Below are positions 16,270-24,673 of a stretch of DNA of 64,000 nucleotides, piece by piece. Every line of letters begins with the position of its first letter. Within the stretch, counting starts at the first letter, position 1. The stretch lies in contig CAYYFR010000008.1 in NCBI GenBank assembly GCA_964470865.1, positions 1-64,000 of the forward strand. Reading direction: 5' to 3'. Made by a program: the position numbers and the translations under genes. This DNA comes from JAEUOS01 sp964470865. Lineage in GTDB: Bacteria; Pseudomonadota; Gammaproteobacteria; Burkholderiales; JAEUOS01. The notes beneath the pieces were generated by a model. It was not told the origin of the DNA. It searched no databases and saw only the letters and a list, made by a program, of their open reading frames with translations.

Positions 16270-17001
16270 ACCAAGGGCGCGGCGCGTTCGCTCAAGCTGG
16301 CTGATGTATCGCTGCAACAGGCTTTCCACTGTGCCTGCCAAATAGAGGAAGCGGCAGCCATAACGGATACGGTCACCGGCCGGACCCTGGTTGCGCAGTT
16401 CGATCGTCGTGGTGATGTCGCCATGTTCCGGCAATTCGATGCGGCAGTTCTCGAACACCGTGCCGGCGGCGAATATTTCGTAAGCGCGACCGGCCAGCAT
16501 GGCGACCCCGCCAACGCTCAAATCGTCGATCACGAATCGCGCAAGCTCGCCGTCCGGCATGGGTACCTGGCACGCCAGTGGGGCCCCCTGCGGCGCGGCC
16601 ACGCGGAAAAAATTGCGTCTCTGCAGGCGCAACACCGACTGCGGCAGCCGGGTGCGCAAAGCCGGGTGGGTCTCGAAGCGCGTCGACTCGGCGCGCTGCG
16701 TCGAGAACTGCGTCTTGATCTGGTCGACAAAGGTCACGAAGGTCAGGCGCCCTGCTGCTTCGATCGCGTGGTTGATCGATGCATCTTGCGCCGGATCGAA
16801 CACCAACTCTTCGAAGTCCGGGTTCAAGCGCAGGAGGCTGGTAACGATGAAGCCGTCGGCGGGGCCGAAATACAAGGTCACCAACAGGCGTCGCTCGATC
16901 ACTTCGCGCAGGATGGCGGTGATCTCGTGGCGCGACACCACCTGAAACTCCTGATTGGCGGCATCCTCCGGTTCGGGTTGCGCGGTGGTACGACTGCTCA
17001 C
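16267..17001 (-). CDS. ycgR: Flagellar brake protein YcgR (c-di-GMP-binding PilZ protein)
   Basis: YcgR binds c-di-GMP and then slows the motor by contacting the stator/rotor. The 244-residue protein has an N-terminal YcgR domain (about residues 20-120) and a C-terminal PilZ domain. Both c-di-GMP signatures are intact: RxxxR at R129-R133 (RRNFFR) and DxSxxG at D160-G165 (DLSVGG). It overlaps the small FlhB-like gene upstream by 4 nt and is the last gene of this transcription unit. Cyclases and a GGDEF-EAL protein lie at 51985-60626. Confidence 0.94.
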   Translation of the reverse strand: MSSRTTAQPEPEDAANQEFQVVSRHEITAILREVIERRLLVTLYFGPADGFIVTSLLRLNPDFEELVFDPAQDASINHAIEAAGRLTFVTFVDQIKTQFSTQRAESTRFETHPALRTRLPQSVLRLQRRNFFRVAAPQGAPLACQVPMPDGELARFVIDDLSVGGVAMLAGRAYEIFAAGTVFENCRIELPEHGDITTTIELRNQGPAGDRIRYGCRFLYLAGTVESLLQRYISQLERTRRALG

Positions 17002-17291
17002 GTTTTCTTTCCGGTTGTTTCGGTCTCCAGGCGATAAACCCAGGCCAGTAGTTCGGCGATCGCAGTGTATAACAGCGGCGGAATATCACGATCAAGATCG
17101 ACTTGCATCAGCATGCCGACCAGTTCGCGTGACTCGTGCACATGGACGCCGGCCTCGCGTGCACGGCGGATGATTTCCTGTGCCACCAGGCCGTCGCCCT
17201 TGGCAACCACGCGCGGCGCACGCTTGCCTTCGTGGTAGGTCAGCGCGACGGCATGCGCAAGGTCGGGTGAATCCGCCGACATCTGGATCAT
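16998..17291 (-). CDS. FlhB C-terminal-domain-like protein (FlhX/FhlB type)
   Basis: The 97-residue protein resembles the cytoplasmic tail of FlhB/YscU: ALTYHEGKRAPRVVAKGDG, VHESRELVGMLMQVDLDRDI and PPLLYTAIAELLAWVYRLE parallel the C-terminal half of FlhB at 28297-29439. It has no membrane segment and lacks the NPTH cleavage site. In other bacteria such proteins can partly replace the FlhB C-terminal fragment during export switching. It overlaps fliK2 and ycgR by 4 nt each, so it is probably made together with a hook-length-type protein. Confidence 0.88.
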   Translation of the reverse strand: MIQMSADSPDLAHAVALTYHEGKRAPRVVAKGDGLVAQEIIRRAREAGVHVHESRELVGMLMQVDLDRDIPPLLYTAIAELLAWVYRLETETTGKKT

Positions 17292-18436
17292 GGCTGGATG
17301 CGCAGGCCGTAGAGGCGAATGCCGGCTGCGGCCAATGCTTCGCCGAGGAGGTTGGTATGGGCACCTAGCTGCGAGGCAAGCGCCGGCGCGGCGTGAAACA
17401 CCAGTTGCAGGCGATCGCCGGCGAGGGCGATCCTGGCTTCAAGTTTTCCCAGGCGCGGCAATTCCAGAGCCAGGCGGGTGGCCCACAGCGCAGCGTCGCT
17501 GGCCCACAGCGCAGCGTCGCTGTCCCACAGCGCAGCGTCACTGGCCCCATCCTCAGTTTCCTGCCGCGGGCGGTCTTGGTCAATCTGCTGGCGCATCTCC
17601 AGTAGCACGGTCTGGCCAGGCCAGGCGTCGATCGCAACGCTCAGGCTGCGATGTTCGAGCATGACCAGTTGTTCGCGCACGATCGATTGCAGCTCGGCTG
17701 GGACCAGTGTTGCTGGCGCTGGCGTGGCCGCCGGGATGCGCGCGGCGCTGTCGTTGCCGGGCATGCTGACGGCAGCAGCAACGGCGCCGGAGGCCGATGC
17801 GCTCACGGCTTGCGGCTCGCGCCGCAACTGGTTCAGCGGATACTGGCCGCGGCACCAGCGCGCCACATGCGACTCATAAAACATGCCGCTATCGCGTACC
17901 AGCGCGCTCAGTGCGGCGGCGAAAGCAGGGGCGCTCTGAACGCTGGCGGCGACCGCGCCCAGGGTTAGCGGGCGCGCGTCGGTGCTTGCGACTTCGCTGA
18001 GTTGCTGGGCCAGCGAACCCAGCATGACTTGCGCTGCGCGCTCAGGCGCGGCCGCTGCCATCGGCGCGGCGCTTGCGGCGGCGGCATTTGCGGCTGCCAC
18101 CGCGGCGGCTGTGGCGTTGCTGCCAGCGGCGCTGGCGGCGAAGCGCAACATGACCGCCTGGCCATTTTCAGGCAGGCGCGCGGCAACGCTGTAGCGCTCG
18201 CCGGCGATGTCGACGATGCCGCGGGTGTCATCCAGCCGGGCCAGCACGACGGCGGGCAACACGCGGCCGGCAAGGCGATGCAGCAATTCGTTGCCGTCTC
18301 GTCCCGCGCTTTCCGGGCTGATTGCGCTGACAGCAGCCACTGCGCCAGGCGCGGCGATGCCGGCATTGCCGGCCTGGATCACGCGTCGAGCCGCTGCCGT
18401 CGCAAGTTGCGCGTTGACGGGGGCGGTGATCAACAT
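17288..18436 (-). CDS. Second FliK-like hook-length control protein
   Basis: The 382-residue protein is Ala-rich with a low-complexity centre and a C-terminal domain like Flg_hook: LSVAIDAWPGQTVLLEMRQQ, then LPRLGKLEARIALAGDRLQL and a final IRLYGLRIQP. Within that domain a 7-residue unit (SDAALWx) is repeated three times, splitting it. ATG 18436 (MLITAPVNAQLATAAARR) is used; earlier in-frame codons overlap fliT. It is followed by the FlhB-tail-like gene, a pairing that mirrors the FliK-FlhB partnership. I infer a role in export switching or length control; the name fliK is already taken by 9018-10205. Confidence 0.75.
   Translation of the reverse strand: MLITAPVNAQLATAAARRVIQAGNAGIAAPGAVAAVSAISPESAGRDGNELLHRLAGRVLPAVVLARLDDTRGIVDIAGERYSVAARLPENGQAVMLRFAASAAGSNATAAAVAAANAAAASAAPMAAAAPERAAQVMLGSLAQQLSEVASTDARPLTLGAVAASVQSAPAFAAALSALVRDSGMFYESHVARWCRGQYPLNQLRREPQAVSASASGAVAAAVSMPGNDSAARIPAATPAPATLVPAELQSIVREQLVMLEHRSLSVAIDAWPGQTVLLEMRQQIDQDRPRQETEDGASDAALWDSDAALWASDAALWATRLALELPRLGKLEARIALAGDRLQLVFHAAPALASQLGAHTNLLGEALAAAGIRLYGLRIQP
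17480..17542. repeat. Three 21-nt tandem repeats inside the second fliK-like gene
   Basis: Three head-to-tail copies at 17480-17500, 17501-17521 and 17522-17542, differing at two or fewer bases, encode SDAALWA/D three times in frame. The repeat lies between two conserved parts of the Flg_hook-like domain. Copy number could vary between strains. Confidence 0.9.
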
Positions 18437-18440
18437 CTGG

Positions 18441-18764
18441 CTAGCGCAATTCCGAGCGGTAGGCGTTGCGGATGCGGCGTTCGCCGCTGGCGCCGGCCAG
18501 CAGTTGTCCCAGACGCTGCAACCACGGTGTGGTGAGCGCGCGAACCTCGGCATCGTGCGCCAGGATCTCACTGAGAATGTGGATGCGCTGTTTCGCATCA
18601 GCGTTTTCGGCTCCGCTGGCTTGCTGATGTACCTGCAAGTCGGCGACGCACCGTGCGCATTCCGCCTCGGCTCTCACAAGTGCGTCCCAGTCACCGCTGC
18701 GGGCGGCGCTGACCATCCTGCTGCTGGCCTCGGCGATCGAATGGTAGTAGTCGATGGTTTTCAT
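18441..18764 (-). CDS. fliT: Flagellar protein FliT (FliD chaperone)
   Basis: The 107-residue protein is small, helical and charged, starting MKTIDYYHSIAEASSRMVSA, typical of betaproteobacterial FliT. FliT binds the cap protein FliD before export and can restrain FlhDC. It lies just after fliS and ahead of fliK2 in the same operon. Start 18764 is chosen by similarity; codons further upstream are not FliT-like. Confidence 0.8.
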   Translation of the reverse strand: MKTIDYYHSIAEASSRMVSAARSGDWDALVRAEAECARCVADLQVHQQASGAENADAKQRIHILSEILAHDAEVRALTTPWLQRLGQLLAGASGERRIRNAYRSELR

Positions 18765-18883
18765 GGATTGGGTCGGCAGTTCAACGCAAAATTGTGAAGC
18801 CTTCGAATTGCAGGTCTGGCGCTCTTCGCGCAGCTTGCATTTCAGGTCAGGACGGGCCGCCGGCATGCACGCGCGAAGTCGGT

Positions 18884-19282
18884 TCAGGCGCCGCCGCGGG
18901 CGACGATTTCGTCCCACGCCGACTTCAGTTCAAGCAGCAGGCCGCGTATTTCATCGAGGATTGCAGCATCGTTGCGGGCGCTGCCTTGCAGCAGGCGGCG
19001 CGTCATGTAGTCATACAGGTCGGCCAGGTTGGCGGCAATTTCGCCAGCGCGCAAATTCAGCGGCGCGCGCAGGCCTTCGTCGATGATGCGGATGGCGCGT
19101 GTGATGCTACGGTTCTTGGCTTCAATTTCGCCGGCGCGCATTTCGGTGGCGGCGCGGCCGATCGTCTCGATCGCACCTTCATAGACCATGATTACCAGAT
19201 CGATGGGGCGCGCGCCGGAGACGCCACTTTCGACCGCTACCTGGTGGTAGCTGGCGGCGGCATTACGATAGGCTGCGAACAT
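18884..19282 (-). CDS. fliS: Flagellar export chaperone FliS (flagellin chaperone)
   Basis: FliS binds the C-terminal helix of flagellin and stops early polymerisation. The 132-residue protein begins MFAAYRNAAASYHQVAVESG and contains RPIDLVIMVYEGAIETI and LRAGEIAANLADLYDYMTRR, all family hallmarks. ATG 19282 is chosen over 19300 because AAGAGAG lies ahead of it. It follows fliD and precedes fliT. Confidence 0.95.
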   Translation of the reverse strand: MFAAYRNAAASYHQVAVESGVSGARPIDLVIMVYEGAIETIGRAATEMRAGEIEAKNRSITRAIRIIDEGLRAPLNLRAGEIAANLADLYDYMTRRLLQGSARNDAAILDEIRGLLLELKSAWDEIVARGGA

Positions 19283-19383
19283 GGAGTTCTCTCTTGACAT
19301 GGCGTTTGGATGCCTCAGTTAACGTCCGCGCGCCGGGGAAGTTAACCGGCAAGTGCCACGCAAGACGGCAGATTCGCGCATCA

Positions 19384-21366
19384 TCAAGACCGGTTGTTGT
19401 TGTACTGAGCCAGTTGCTGGGTCAGAAAGTTGCTGGTGGTATTCATGCTGCCCAGCATGGTGTCGAGCGCGCTGAATTGACGCCGGTAATTCGCCTCGAG
19501 CGTGGTCATGCGGGCATTGAAAGCGACCTGCTGCGCGTTGTTGCGCTTGATGCTGGCGTTGAGTCCTTCCGTACGCGTATTGATTGGCCCGCCGCTGTCG
19601 ATTAAGGCGCCAACGGCTGCGCTCAGCAACGAGGCATAGCCGCGGCTGACGCTTACGCTGCCGAGCGCGCCGCTTGCCTGCGCCGCCACTTTCAGTCGCA
19701 GGCCATCGGTGGAGGTCAGGTTCTGGCCACCGCCGATGGCGGCCAGGCCATTGATGGTGCCGGCGACGTCGGTACCCGGGGTGGTCGCTGGCGCCGCTCC
19801 GAACAGGTTGGCGGCCGCCGAGCCGCCCGCGGCTGTCACGACCGATGCTGCGCCATAGGCTGCGGAAGTCAGGCTGAGTACGCCACCGCTCTGGCTTGCC
19901 GTGGTGCTGATGCCCAGCGCTTTCAATCCGCTGTCGCCATTGATCTTCGACTGGATTTCCGCCGCCAGCGCGTCCGCGCTGGCATATGTACCGGCGCTAA
20001 GCGTGATGCTCACAGCCTGGCCGTCGATGGTCAGGCTCAGGGCATCGTTGACCCCGGCGCTGATACCGAGCCCGGCGGCGCCGTCTCCGGTGAGTCGGCC
20101 GCGGCTCGCAGCCTGGGTCAGATTCACGGCGTAGGATCCGGCGGCCACGACTGCCGAGGCGTTGATGAACTGCACCCGTGTATCGCTCGACTTGCCGGTG
20201 GTGGTGAAAAGCGCGGCGAGATCCGCGCTGTTGCTGTCGACCGCTTTCTGGAACCTGGCGCTGTCGAAAGCCAGCGCGCCGTCACTTTGCAGGGTCAGAC
20301 CGACCTGTGACAGGCGCGTCAGGCCGCCGCTGACGCCGCCTGCCACCGATGCCAGGATTCCACGCACCGACGCCTGCATGGCGCGCGCCGTGGCGTCACC
20401 CTGCAAGGCGCCGGCGCTACGGTTACCGGCGTCGTAGAAGGTCAGTTGCCGTGCCGTGGTGTTGAAGCCGTTATAGGCCTTCACAAAGCCGTCAAGCGCG
20501 CTTTTCATCGCCTCCGCGTCCGCGGCCACCGTGACTGATACGGTGCTGCCGGTGTTGACCTTGGCGAGATTGAGCGTCAGGCCCTCGATTGCGTCACTCA
20601 CGGTGTTGCTGGACTTGACCACGCGCACACCGTCGATATAGAGCAGGGCATCCTGGGCGGCCTGGTTCTGCGTCAGGTTCTTGCCGCTACCGATAGCGAC
20701 AGCCGGGTCGTATGCCAGTTGCGACAGGCCGCTGGCATTGGTATTGGTAGCGTCGCCATCGACGGCTGTGATCTTCAGACTGTTGGCGACGCCGCCCTCG
20801 ATCGCAGTGAGCGCCAGGCGAAAGCCGCTGCCGTCGTTGATGATGCTGGCGCGCACCTCGCCGGCAGCGTTGTTGATGGCATCGCGTACGCCTGCCAGGG
20901 TGTTGTTGCTGGCATCGATGGTGATGTCCTGCGCGCCCTTGTTGGGGTTTGCGGTGAAGGTATTGGGCCCGCTTGCGTAAGTGCCCATTTGAATCCGCAG
21001 TGAGCCTGTGCCGACCACGCTGTCGGCAGCGGCGAACGCGGCGGAACTCAGCTTCTGCGATTGCGCCAGTGCCTGCACCTCGATGCTGTAGGTACCTGCG
21101 GTGGCTCCCGCCGAGGCGCTCGCGCCCAACACGGTAGCGTCGGAGACGCGCGCGCTGGCGGCCCGGAACGTGGCTGGAAGGTCGAGCTTTTTCGCGGCAT
21201 CTCCAAGCGTGGAGAGCGCGCTCTGCATCTTGCCATAGGCCGAAATCTTCGACTGAAACCCGGTCTGCGCACGCAAAATCGCCGCCAGCGGGGCGCGCTC
21301 GGCCTGCATCAACTGCGAGACCAGCGTGTTGACGTCGATATTGGTGCCGGAGACAGCCGATACCAT
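19384..21366 (-). CDS. fliD: Flagellar filament cap protein FliD
   Basis: FliD forms the cap that folds flagellin into the growing filament. The 660-residue protein has the FliD N-terminal domain (VSAVSGTNIDVNTLVSQLMQ, then ILRAQTGFQSKISAYGKMQ), a Ser/Ala/Gly-rich variable middle with internal flagellin-like IN motifs, and the C-terminal coiled-coil domain ending FLTQQLAQYNN. The length is above the common 450-480 residues because of an enlarged middle (about residues 380-560). It is located between flaG and fliS. Confidence 0.95.
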   Translation of the reverse strand: MVSAVSGTNIDVNTLVSQLMQAERAPLAAILRAQTGFQSKISAYGKMQSALSTLGDAAKKLDLPATFRAASARVSDATVLGASASAGATAGTYSIEVQALAQSQKLSSAAFAAADSVVGTGSLRIQMGTYASGPNTFTANPNKGAQDITIDASNNTLAGVRDAINNAAGEVRASIINDGSGFRLALTAIEGGVANSLKITAVDGDATNTNASGLSQLAYDPAVAIGSGKNLTQNQAAQDALLYIDGVRVVKSSNTVSDAIEGLTLNLAKVNTGSTVSVTVAADAEAMKSALDGFVKAYNGFNTTARQLTFYDAGNRSAGALQGDATARAMQASVRGILASVAGGVSGGLTRLSQVGLTLQSDGALAFDSARFQKAVDSNSADLAALFTTTGKSSDTRVQFINASAVVAAGSYAVNLTQAASRGRLTGDGAAGLGISAGVNDALSLTIDGQAVSITLSAGTYASADALAAEIQSKINGDSGLKALGISTTASQSGGVLSLTSAAYGAASVVTAAGGSAAANLFGAAPATTPGTDVAGTINGLAAIGGGQNLTSTDGLRLKVAAQASGALGSVSVSRGYASLLSAAVGALIDSGGPINTRTEGLNASIKRNNAQQVAFNARMTTLEANYRRQFSALDTMLGSMNTTSNFLTQQLAQYNNNRS

Positions 21367-21380
21367 GATTGCTTGTATTC

Positions 21381-21734
21381 CTAGACCTTCAGGTGAATCA
21401 TCAGACCCTTGAGCGAATCCAGCGCCTTGCTCATCGACAGCATCTCCTCGGAGGGCATTTGACGCAGTACTTGCTGCGTCTCGCTGTCGATTACGCGCAC
21501 CACGATCTTGCCGCTGCTGTTGTCCTTCTCGAACTTCAGATTGGTGGTGACCGCCCGCACCGACCGGTTGGCAGCTTCGATGGCGGCGTCGATTTGCCGC
21601 ACGCTAGGCTGCACGGCCGGTGCAGCATCGATCGGCAGTGCACTCGCCGGGGCAGAAGCCGGGGCCTGGCGTTCAGGTCTTGGGCCTGCGGCCGATGCGA
21701 CGGGCGCGCGCTCAGTGGAAAGTTCTATTTTCAT
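21381..21734 (-). CDS. flaG: FlaG family protein
   Basis: FlaG is a small protein linked to filament length. The 117-residue product has a variable Ala/Pro-rich N-terminus and the conserved C-terminal FlaG domain: NLKFEKDNSSGKIVVRVID and VLRQMPSEEMLSMSKAL. It sits between fliC1 and fliD, the standard place, with 14 nt to fliD. Confidence 0.93.
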   Translation of the reverse strand: MKIELSTERAPVASAAGPRPERQAPASAPASALPIDAAPAVQPSVRQIDAAIEAANRSVRAVTTNLKFEKDNSSGKIVVRVIDSETQQVLRQMPSEEMLSMSKALDSLKGLMIHLKV

Positions 21735-21865
21735 GATTTCCTTCCTGACTCAAACTGACAGACGAATGAACTTGTGCATCCAGAAGTGCATTCGACTGCC
21801 CGCTTTGAGGGCGGGACAGTGCGCGCTGCCCGGGAGGGGGACGGGCGGCACGCGCTGCGCGGGTG

Positions 21866-22693
21866 TTACCGCAGCAGGGTCAGAACCTGGTTAGGCAGTT
21901 GATTGGCCTGGGCCAACATCGCCGTGCCAGCTTGTTGCAGCACCTGGGCGCGTGACAGCGCCGCGGTTTCCGTTGCGTAGTCGGCATCCATGATGCGGCT
22001 GCGCGACGCGGCACTGTTCTCGGCCGCTACCTGCAACACACCGATCGCCGATTCAAAGCGGTTTTGTGCGGCACCGTAGGTGGCGCGCTCGGTGGTGATC
22101 AGGTCGATCGCGGTATCGAGCGCGGTGATCGACGCGGTCGCCAGCGACGCACTGGTGATGCTGCCGGTGCTCACTGCGGTCATCGACGCATTGTTGTCCA
22201 GGCGCGTGGTGGTGATCGCGATGGTGTCGTTGCTGGTGGTGCCGGCGCCGACCTGGAAGGTCAGGGTGCCCGCATTGGCGCCCAGCATGTTGGTGCCGTT
22301 GAAGGTGGTGCCAGCCAGGGTACGGGTGATTTCCGAGCCGAGCTGGTCGTATTCGGCGTCGAGGTTGGTGCGGTCGGTGTTGCTGTTGGTGGCGTTGGCC
22401 GACTGCACCGCCAATTCACGCATGCGCTGCAGCATGTCGGACACCTTCGACAGTGCGCCCTCAGCGGTTTGCGCCAGTGAAACTGCATCGTTGGCGTTGC
22501 GGATTGCCACGTTCATGCCTTTGACCTGGGCGTTGAAACGTTCGGCGATCGCCAGGCCTGCCGAGTCGTCCTTGGCGCTGTTGACACGAAGGCCGGAAGA
22601 CAAGCGCTGGACAGCCTGGCTCTGCGCCATTTGCGAGCTGGAAAGATTGCGCGACGTGTTGAGCGCGGTAAGGTTGGTATTGATGCCTGCCAT
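21866..22693 (-). CDS. fliC: Flagellin (second gene of the tandem pair)
   Basis: Flagellin builds the filament. The 275-residue protein is short: the conserved N-terminal D0/D1 (INTNLTALNTSRNLSSSQ; QRLSSGLRVNSAKDDSAGLA) and C-terminal D1/D0 (SRIMDADYATETAALSRAQV) are joined by a small middle. There is little room for outer D2/D3 domains. It is very similar to the neighbour at 23064-23897. The start has AGGAG upstream, and an ideal sigma-28 promoter lies about 160 nt ahead with a conserved leader hairpin in between. Confidence 0.97.
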   Translation of the reverse strand: MAGINTNLTALNTSRNLSSSQMAQSQAVQRLSSGLRVNSAKDDSAGLAIAERFNAQVKGMNVAIRNANDAVSLAQTAEGALSKVSDMLQRMRELAVQSANATNSNTDRTNLDAEYDQLGSEITRTLAGTTFNGTNMLGANAGTLTFQVGAGTTSNDTIAITTTRLDNNASMTAVSTGSITSASLATASITALDTAIDLITTERATYGAAQNRFESAIGVLQVAAENSAASRSRIMDADYATETAALSRAQVLQQAGTAMLAQANQLPNQVLTLLR

Positions 22694-22741
22694 GATGATT
22701 CTCCTGTATCGGAAGTGGGGTTGCCCAAAGTTTCGTGCTAA

Positions 22742-22809
22742 GCAGACCTAAATGGGTCGGAACTGCAGTTCATCTGGACCATCAAGGCTCTGTGACCCCT
22801 TAGGTCTGC
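22742..22809 (-). promoter_or_regulatory. Conserved hairpin in the leader of the downstream flagellin gene
   Basis: The segment is bounded by GCAGACCTAA and TTAGGTCTGC, a perfect 10-bp inverted repeat, followed inward by GGGTC/GACCC pairing. The same structure with sequence changes is found upstream of the other flagellin (23946-24011). It lies between the sigma-28 promoter and the ribosome-binding site, so it would be in the mRNA leader. A role in mRNA stability or translation control is inferred. Confidence 0.75.
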
Positions 22810-22854
22810 AACTTCGGTTGTGAACCGGTGAAGATTCGGCCGCCGTTGAATCGC

Positions 22855-22882
22855 ATATCGACCCGTTCGCAGTAAAACTTTA
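22855..22882 (-). promoter_or_regulatory. Sigma-28 (FliA) promoter of flagellin
   Basis: On the minus strand the sequence reads TAAAG, exactly 15 nt, GTCGATAT. This matches the FliA consensus TAAA-N15-GCCGATAA closely. Transcription would begin near 22847, giving a leader of about 150 nt that contains the conserved hairpin before the flagellin start at 22693. Confidence 0.85.
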
Positions 22883-23063
22883 GAGTTTCCGAAATTCCAG
22901 CTGCTTTGCGCCCGGCTTGATATCTGCACTTGGGGTGGCTGCCGAAGTGCTGTCCGGCAAACGCACCAAGCCCTATAACGGCAGCCCGGCTACGAGGTTT
23001 AATCGAGTTCAGCATGCCTTTGACCGGCGCTGCGGCGGGCACCTCGCACTGCCACTACATGCT

Positions 23064-23897
23064 CTAACGCTGCAGCAGCGACAAGACACTGTTGGGCAAC
23101 TGGTTGGCCTGCGCCAGCATCGCCGTGCCGGCTTGCTGCAGAATCTGCGCCCGCGACAGTGCGGCGGTTTCTGCAGCGTAGTCGGCATCCATGATGCGGC
23201 TGCGCGCAGCGGCATTGTTCTCGGCGGATACCTGCAGGACGTTGATCGCGGATTCGAAACGGTTCTGCGCCGCACCGTAGGTGGCACGCTCGGTGGTGAT
23301 CAGGTCGATCGCGGTATCGAGCGCGCCGATCGACGCCGTCGCCAGCGCCGCAGTGGTAATGCTGCCGGTACTGACTGCGGTGATCGAGGCGTTGTTGTCC
23401 AGGCGTGTAGTGGTGATCGCGATGGTGTCATTGCTGGTAGTGCCGGCGCCGACCTGGAAGGTGAGGGTGCCGGCGTTGACGCCCAGCATGGTGTTGCCGT
23501 TGAAAGTGGTTCCAGCCAGGGTGCGTGTGACTTCCGCGCCGAGCTGGTCGTATTCGGCATCGAGGTTGGTGCGGTCGGAGGCGCTGTTGGTGGCGTTGGC
23601 CGACTGCACGGCGAGTTCGCGCATGCGCTGCAGCATGTCGGAGACCTTGGACAGTGCGCCCTCGGCGGTTTGCGCCAGCGAAACCGCGTCGTTGGCGTTG
23701 CGGATCGCCACGTTCATGCCCTTGACCTGGGCGCCCATGCGTTCGGCGATCGCAAGGCCGGCGGCGTCGTCCTTGGCACTGTTGACGCGCAGGCCTGACG
23801 ACAGACGTTGTACTGCGGTATGCAGCGCGGACTGCGAACCGGAAAGATTGCGTTGCGTGTTGAGCGACGCTAGGTTGGTGTTGATCATCGAAGCCAT
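23064..23897 (-). CDS. fliC: Flagellin (first gene of the tandem pair)
   Basis: The 277-residue flagellin shares most residues with its neighbour at 21866-22693. The N-terminal INTNLASLNTQRNLSGSQ and QRLSSGLRVNSAKDDAAGLA and the C-terminal SRIMDADYAAETAALSRAQI are hallmarks. The middle is minimal. AGGAG precedes the ATG at 23897. The upstream region has the same leader hairpin as the other copy, but no good sigma-28 promoter: a GGTGATAT is present at 24085-24078 without a matching -35 element. Confidence 0.97.
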   Translation of the reverse strand: MASMINTNLASLNTQRNLSGSQSALHTAVQRLSSGLRVNSAKDDAAGLAIAERMGAQVKGMNVAIRNANDAVSLAQTAEGALSKVSDMLQRMRELAVQSANATNSASDRTNLDAEYDQLGAEVTRTLAGTTFNGNTMLGVNAGTLTFQVGAGTTSNDTIAITTTRLDNNASITAVSTGSITTAALATASIGALDTAIDLITTERATYGAAQNRFESAINVLQVSAENNAAARSRIMDADYAAETAALSRAQILQQAGTAMLAQANQLPNSVLSLLQR

Positions 23898-23945
23898 GCT
23901 GTTCTCCTGAGTCGAAAATTGTGTTCGCCCAAACCCTTTGTACGG

Positions 23946-24011
23946 GCAGACCTAAATGGTCGTACTGCGATTCATCCGGACCTTCAAGGGCGGGAGACCC
24001 TTTGGGTCTGC
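23946..24011 (-). promoter_or_regulatory. Conserved hairpin in the leader of the upstream flagellin gene
   Basis: The segment starts GCAGACCTAAATGG and ends TTTGGGTCTGC on the plus strand, so the transcript can form a long stem like the one at 22742-22809. Most substitutions between the two copies fall in the loop or keep pairing. It is placed the same distance before the start codon as in the other flagellin gene. Confidence 0.7.
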
Positions 24012-24673
24012 TGCTTCGGTAGGTGCCGAACCCTGGCGCCGCGTGCATGACGATGCAATGCGCCCTGTAAGTACTGCATATCACCAAGCTTATGCCTAGC
24101 GCGCGCAAACAAAGGCCTAAACAAATGCGTGGCGGCGCCGTTATTCGCGCGATGGGGGGCTGACTGCTGCGCGGCAGCCTGCGCCAGCCAACAGGGGGCA
24201 CAACCGTATGCACAAGCCCTATGCGGACTACCCTCAAGCGCGCAGGGCGCGTGCGGATAGCGCTCTTGAAGGGCGTGATGCGGCGGAAAAAGTTATTTAC
24301 AAATAACGGCATAGAGGATCTTCGTGAAGTCGTACGTAAATTGATTTAACGCCTTGTAGGGCATACACCGACAAGCCGGCCGATGCCCTGTCTCAGGGCA
24401 CGGGCAGTCTCGCGCCGTACCGCTTCGCAGGTCTTCCAACCCATATAGAAGGGTTGCGCGAACCGCACCGGGCCATACCGTCGATTCCCACGCAGAGGCA
24501 TTGCCGGCATCGCACCTGTGCCTCCTGCTACTTCCGAGGCAACGCGGGCGGCACTTTCGCACGCAGTTATGCGGCCTTCATCCAATTCATAAAAATCGCC
24601 CCGCGGCTGAACATGACGTCACTGCATCACGACCCAAGTGACGCGTCTTTCAACCGAACCGGAGGGCAGCAAA
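24012..24673. other. Divergent regulatory region between flagellin and flhD
   Basis: No protein-coding gene is supported. Perfect short stems occur at 24382-24399 (TGCCCTG/CAGGGCA) and about 24437-24456 (CAACCC/GGGTTG), and there is an 8-bp palindrome TGACGTCA near 24613. The flhDC promoter should lie here, since long, heavily controlled upstream regions are usual for flhDC. I could not fix the position of any promoter. Confidence 0.5.

Noticed and set aside
24078..24105. Sigma-28 promoter for the flagellin at 23064-23897
   Set aside because: The -10-like GGTGATAT has no TAAA-type -35 at 15 nt spacing.
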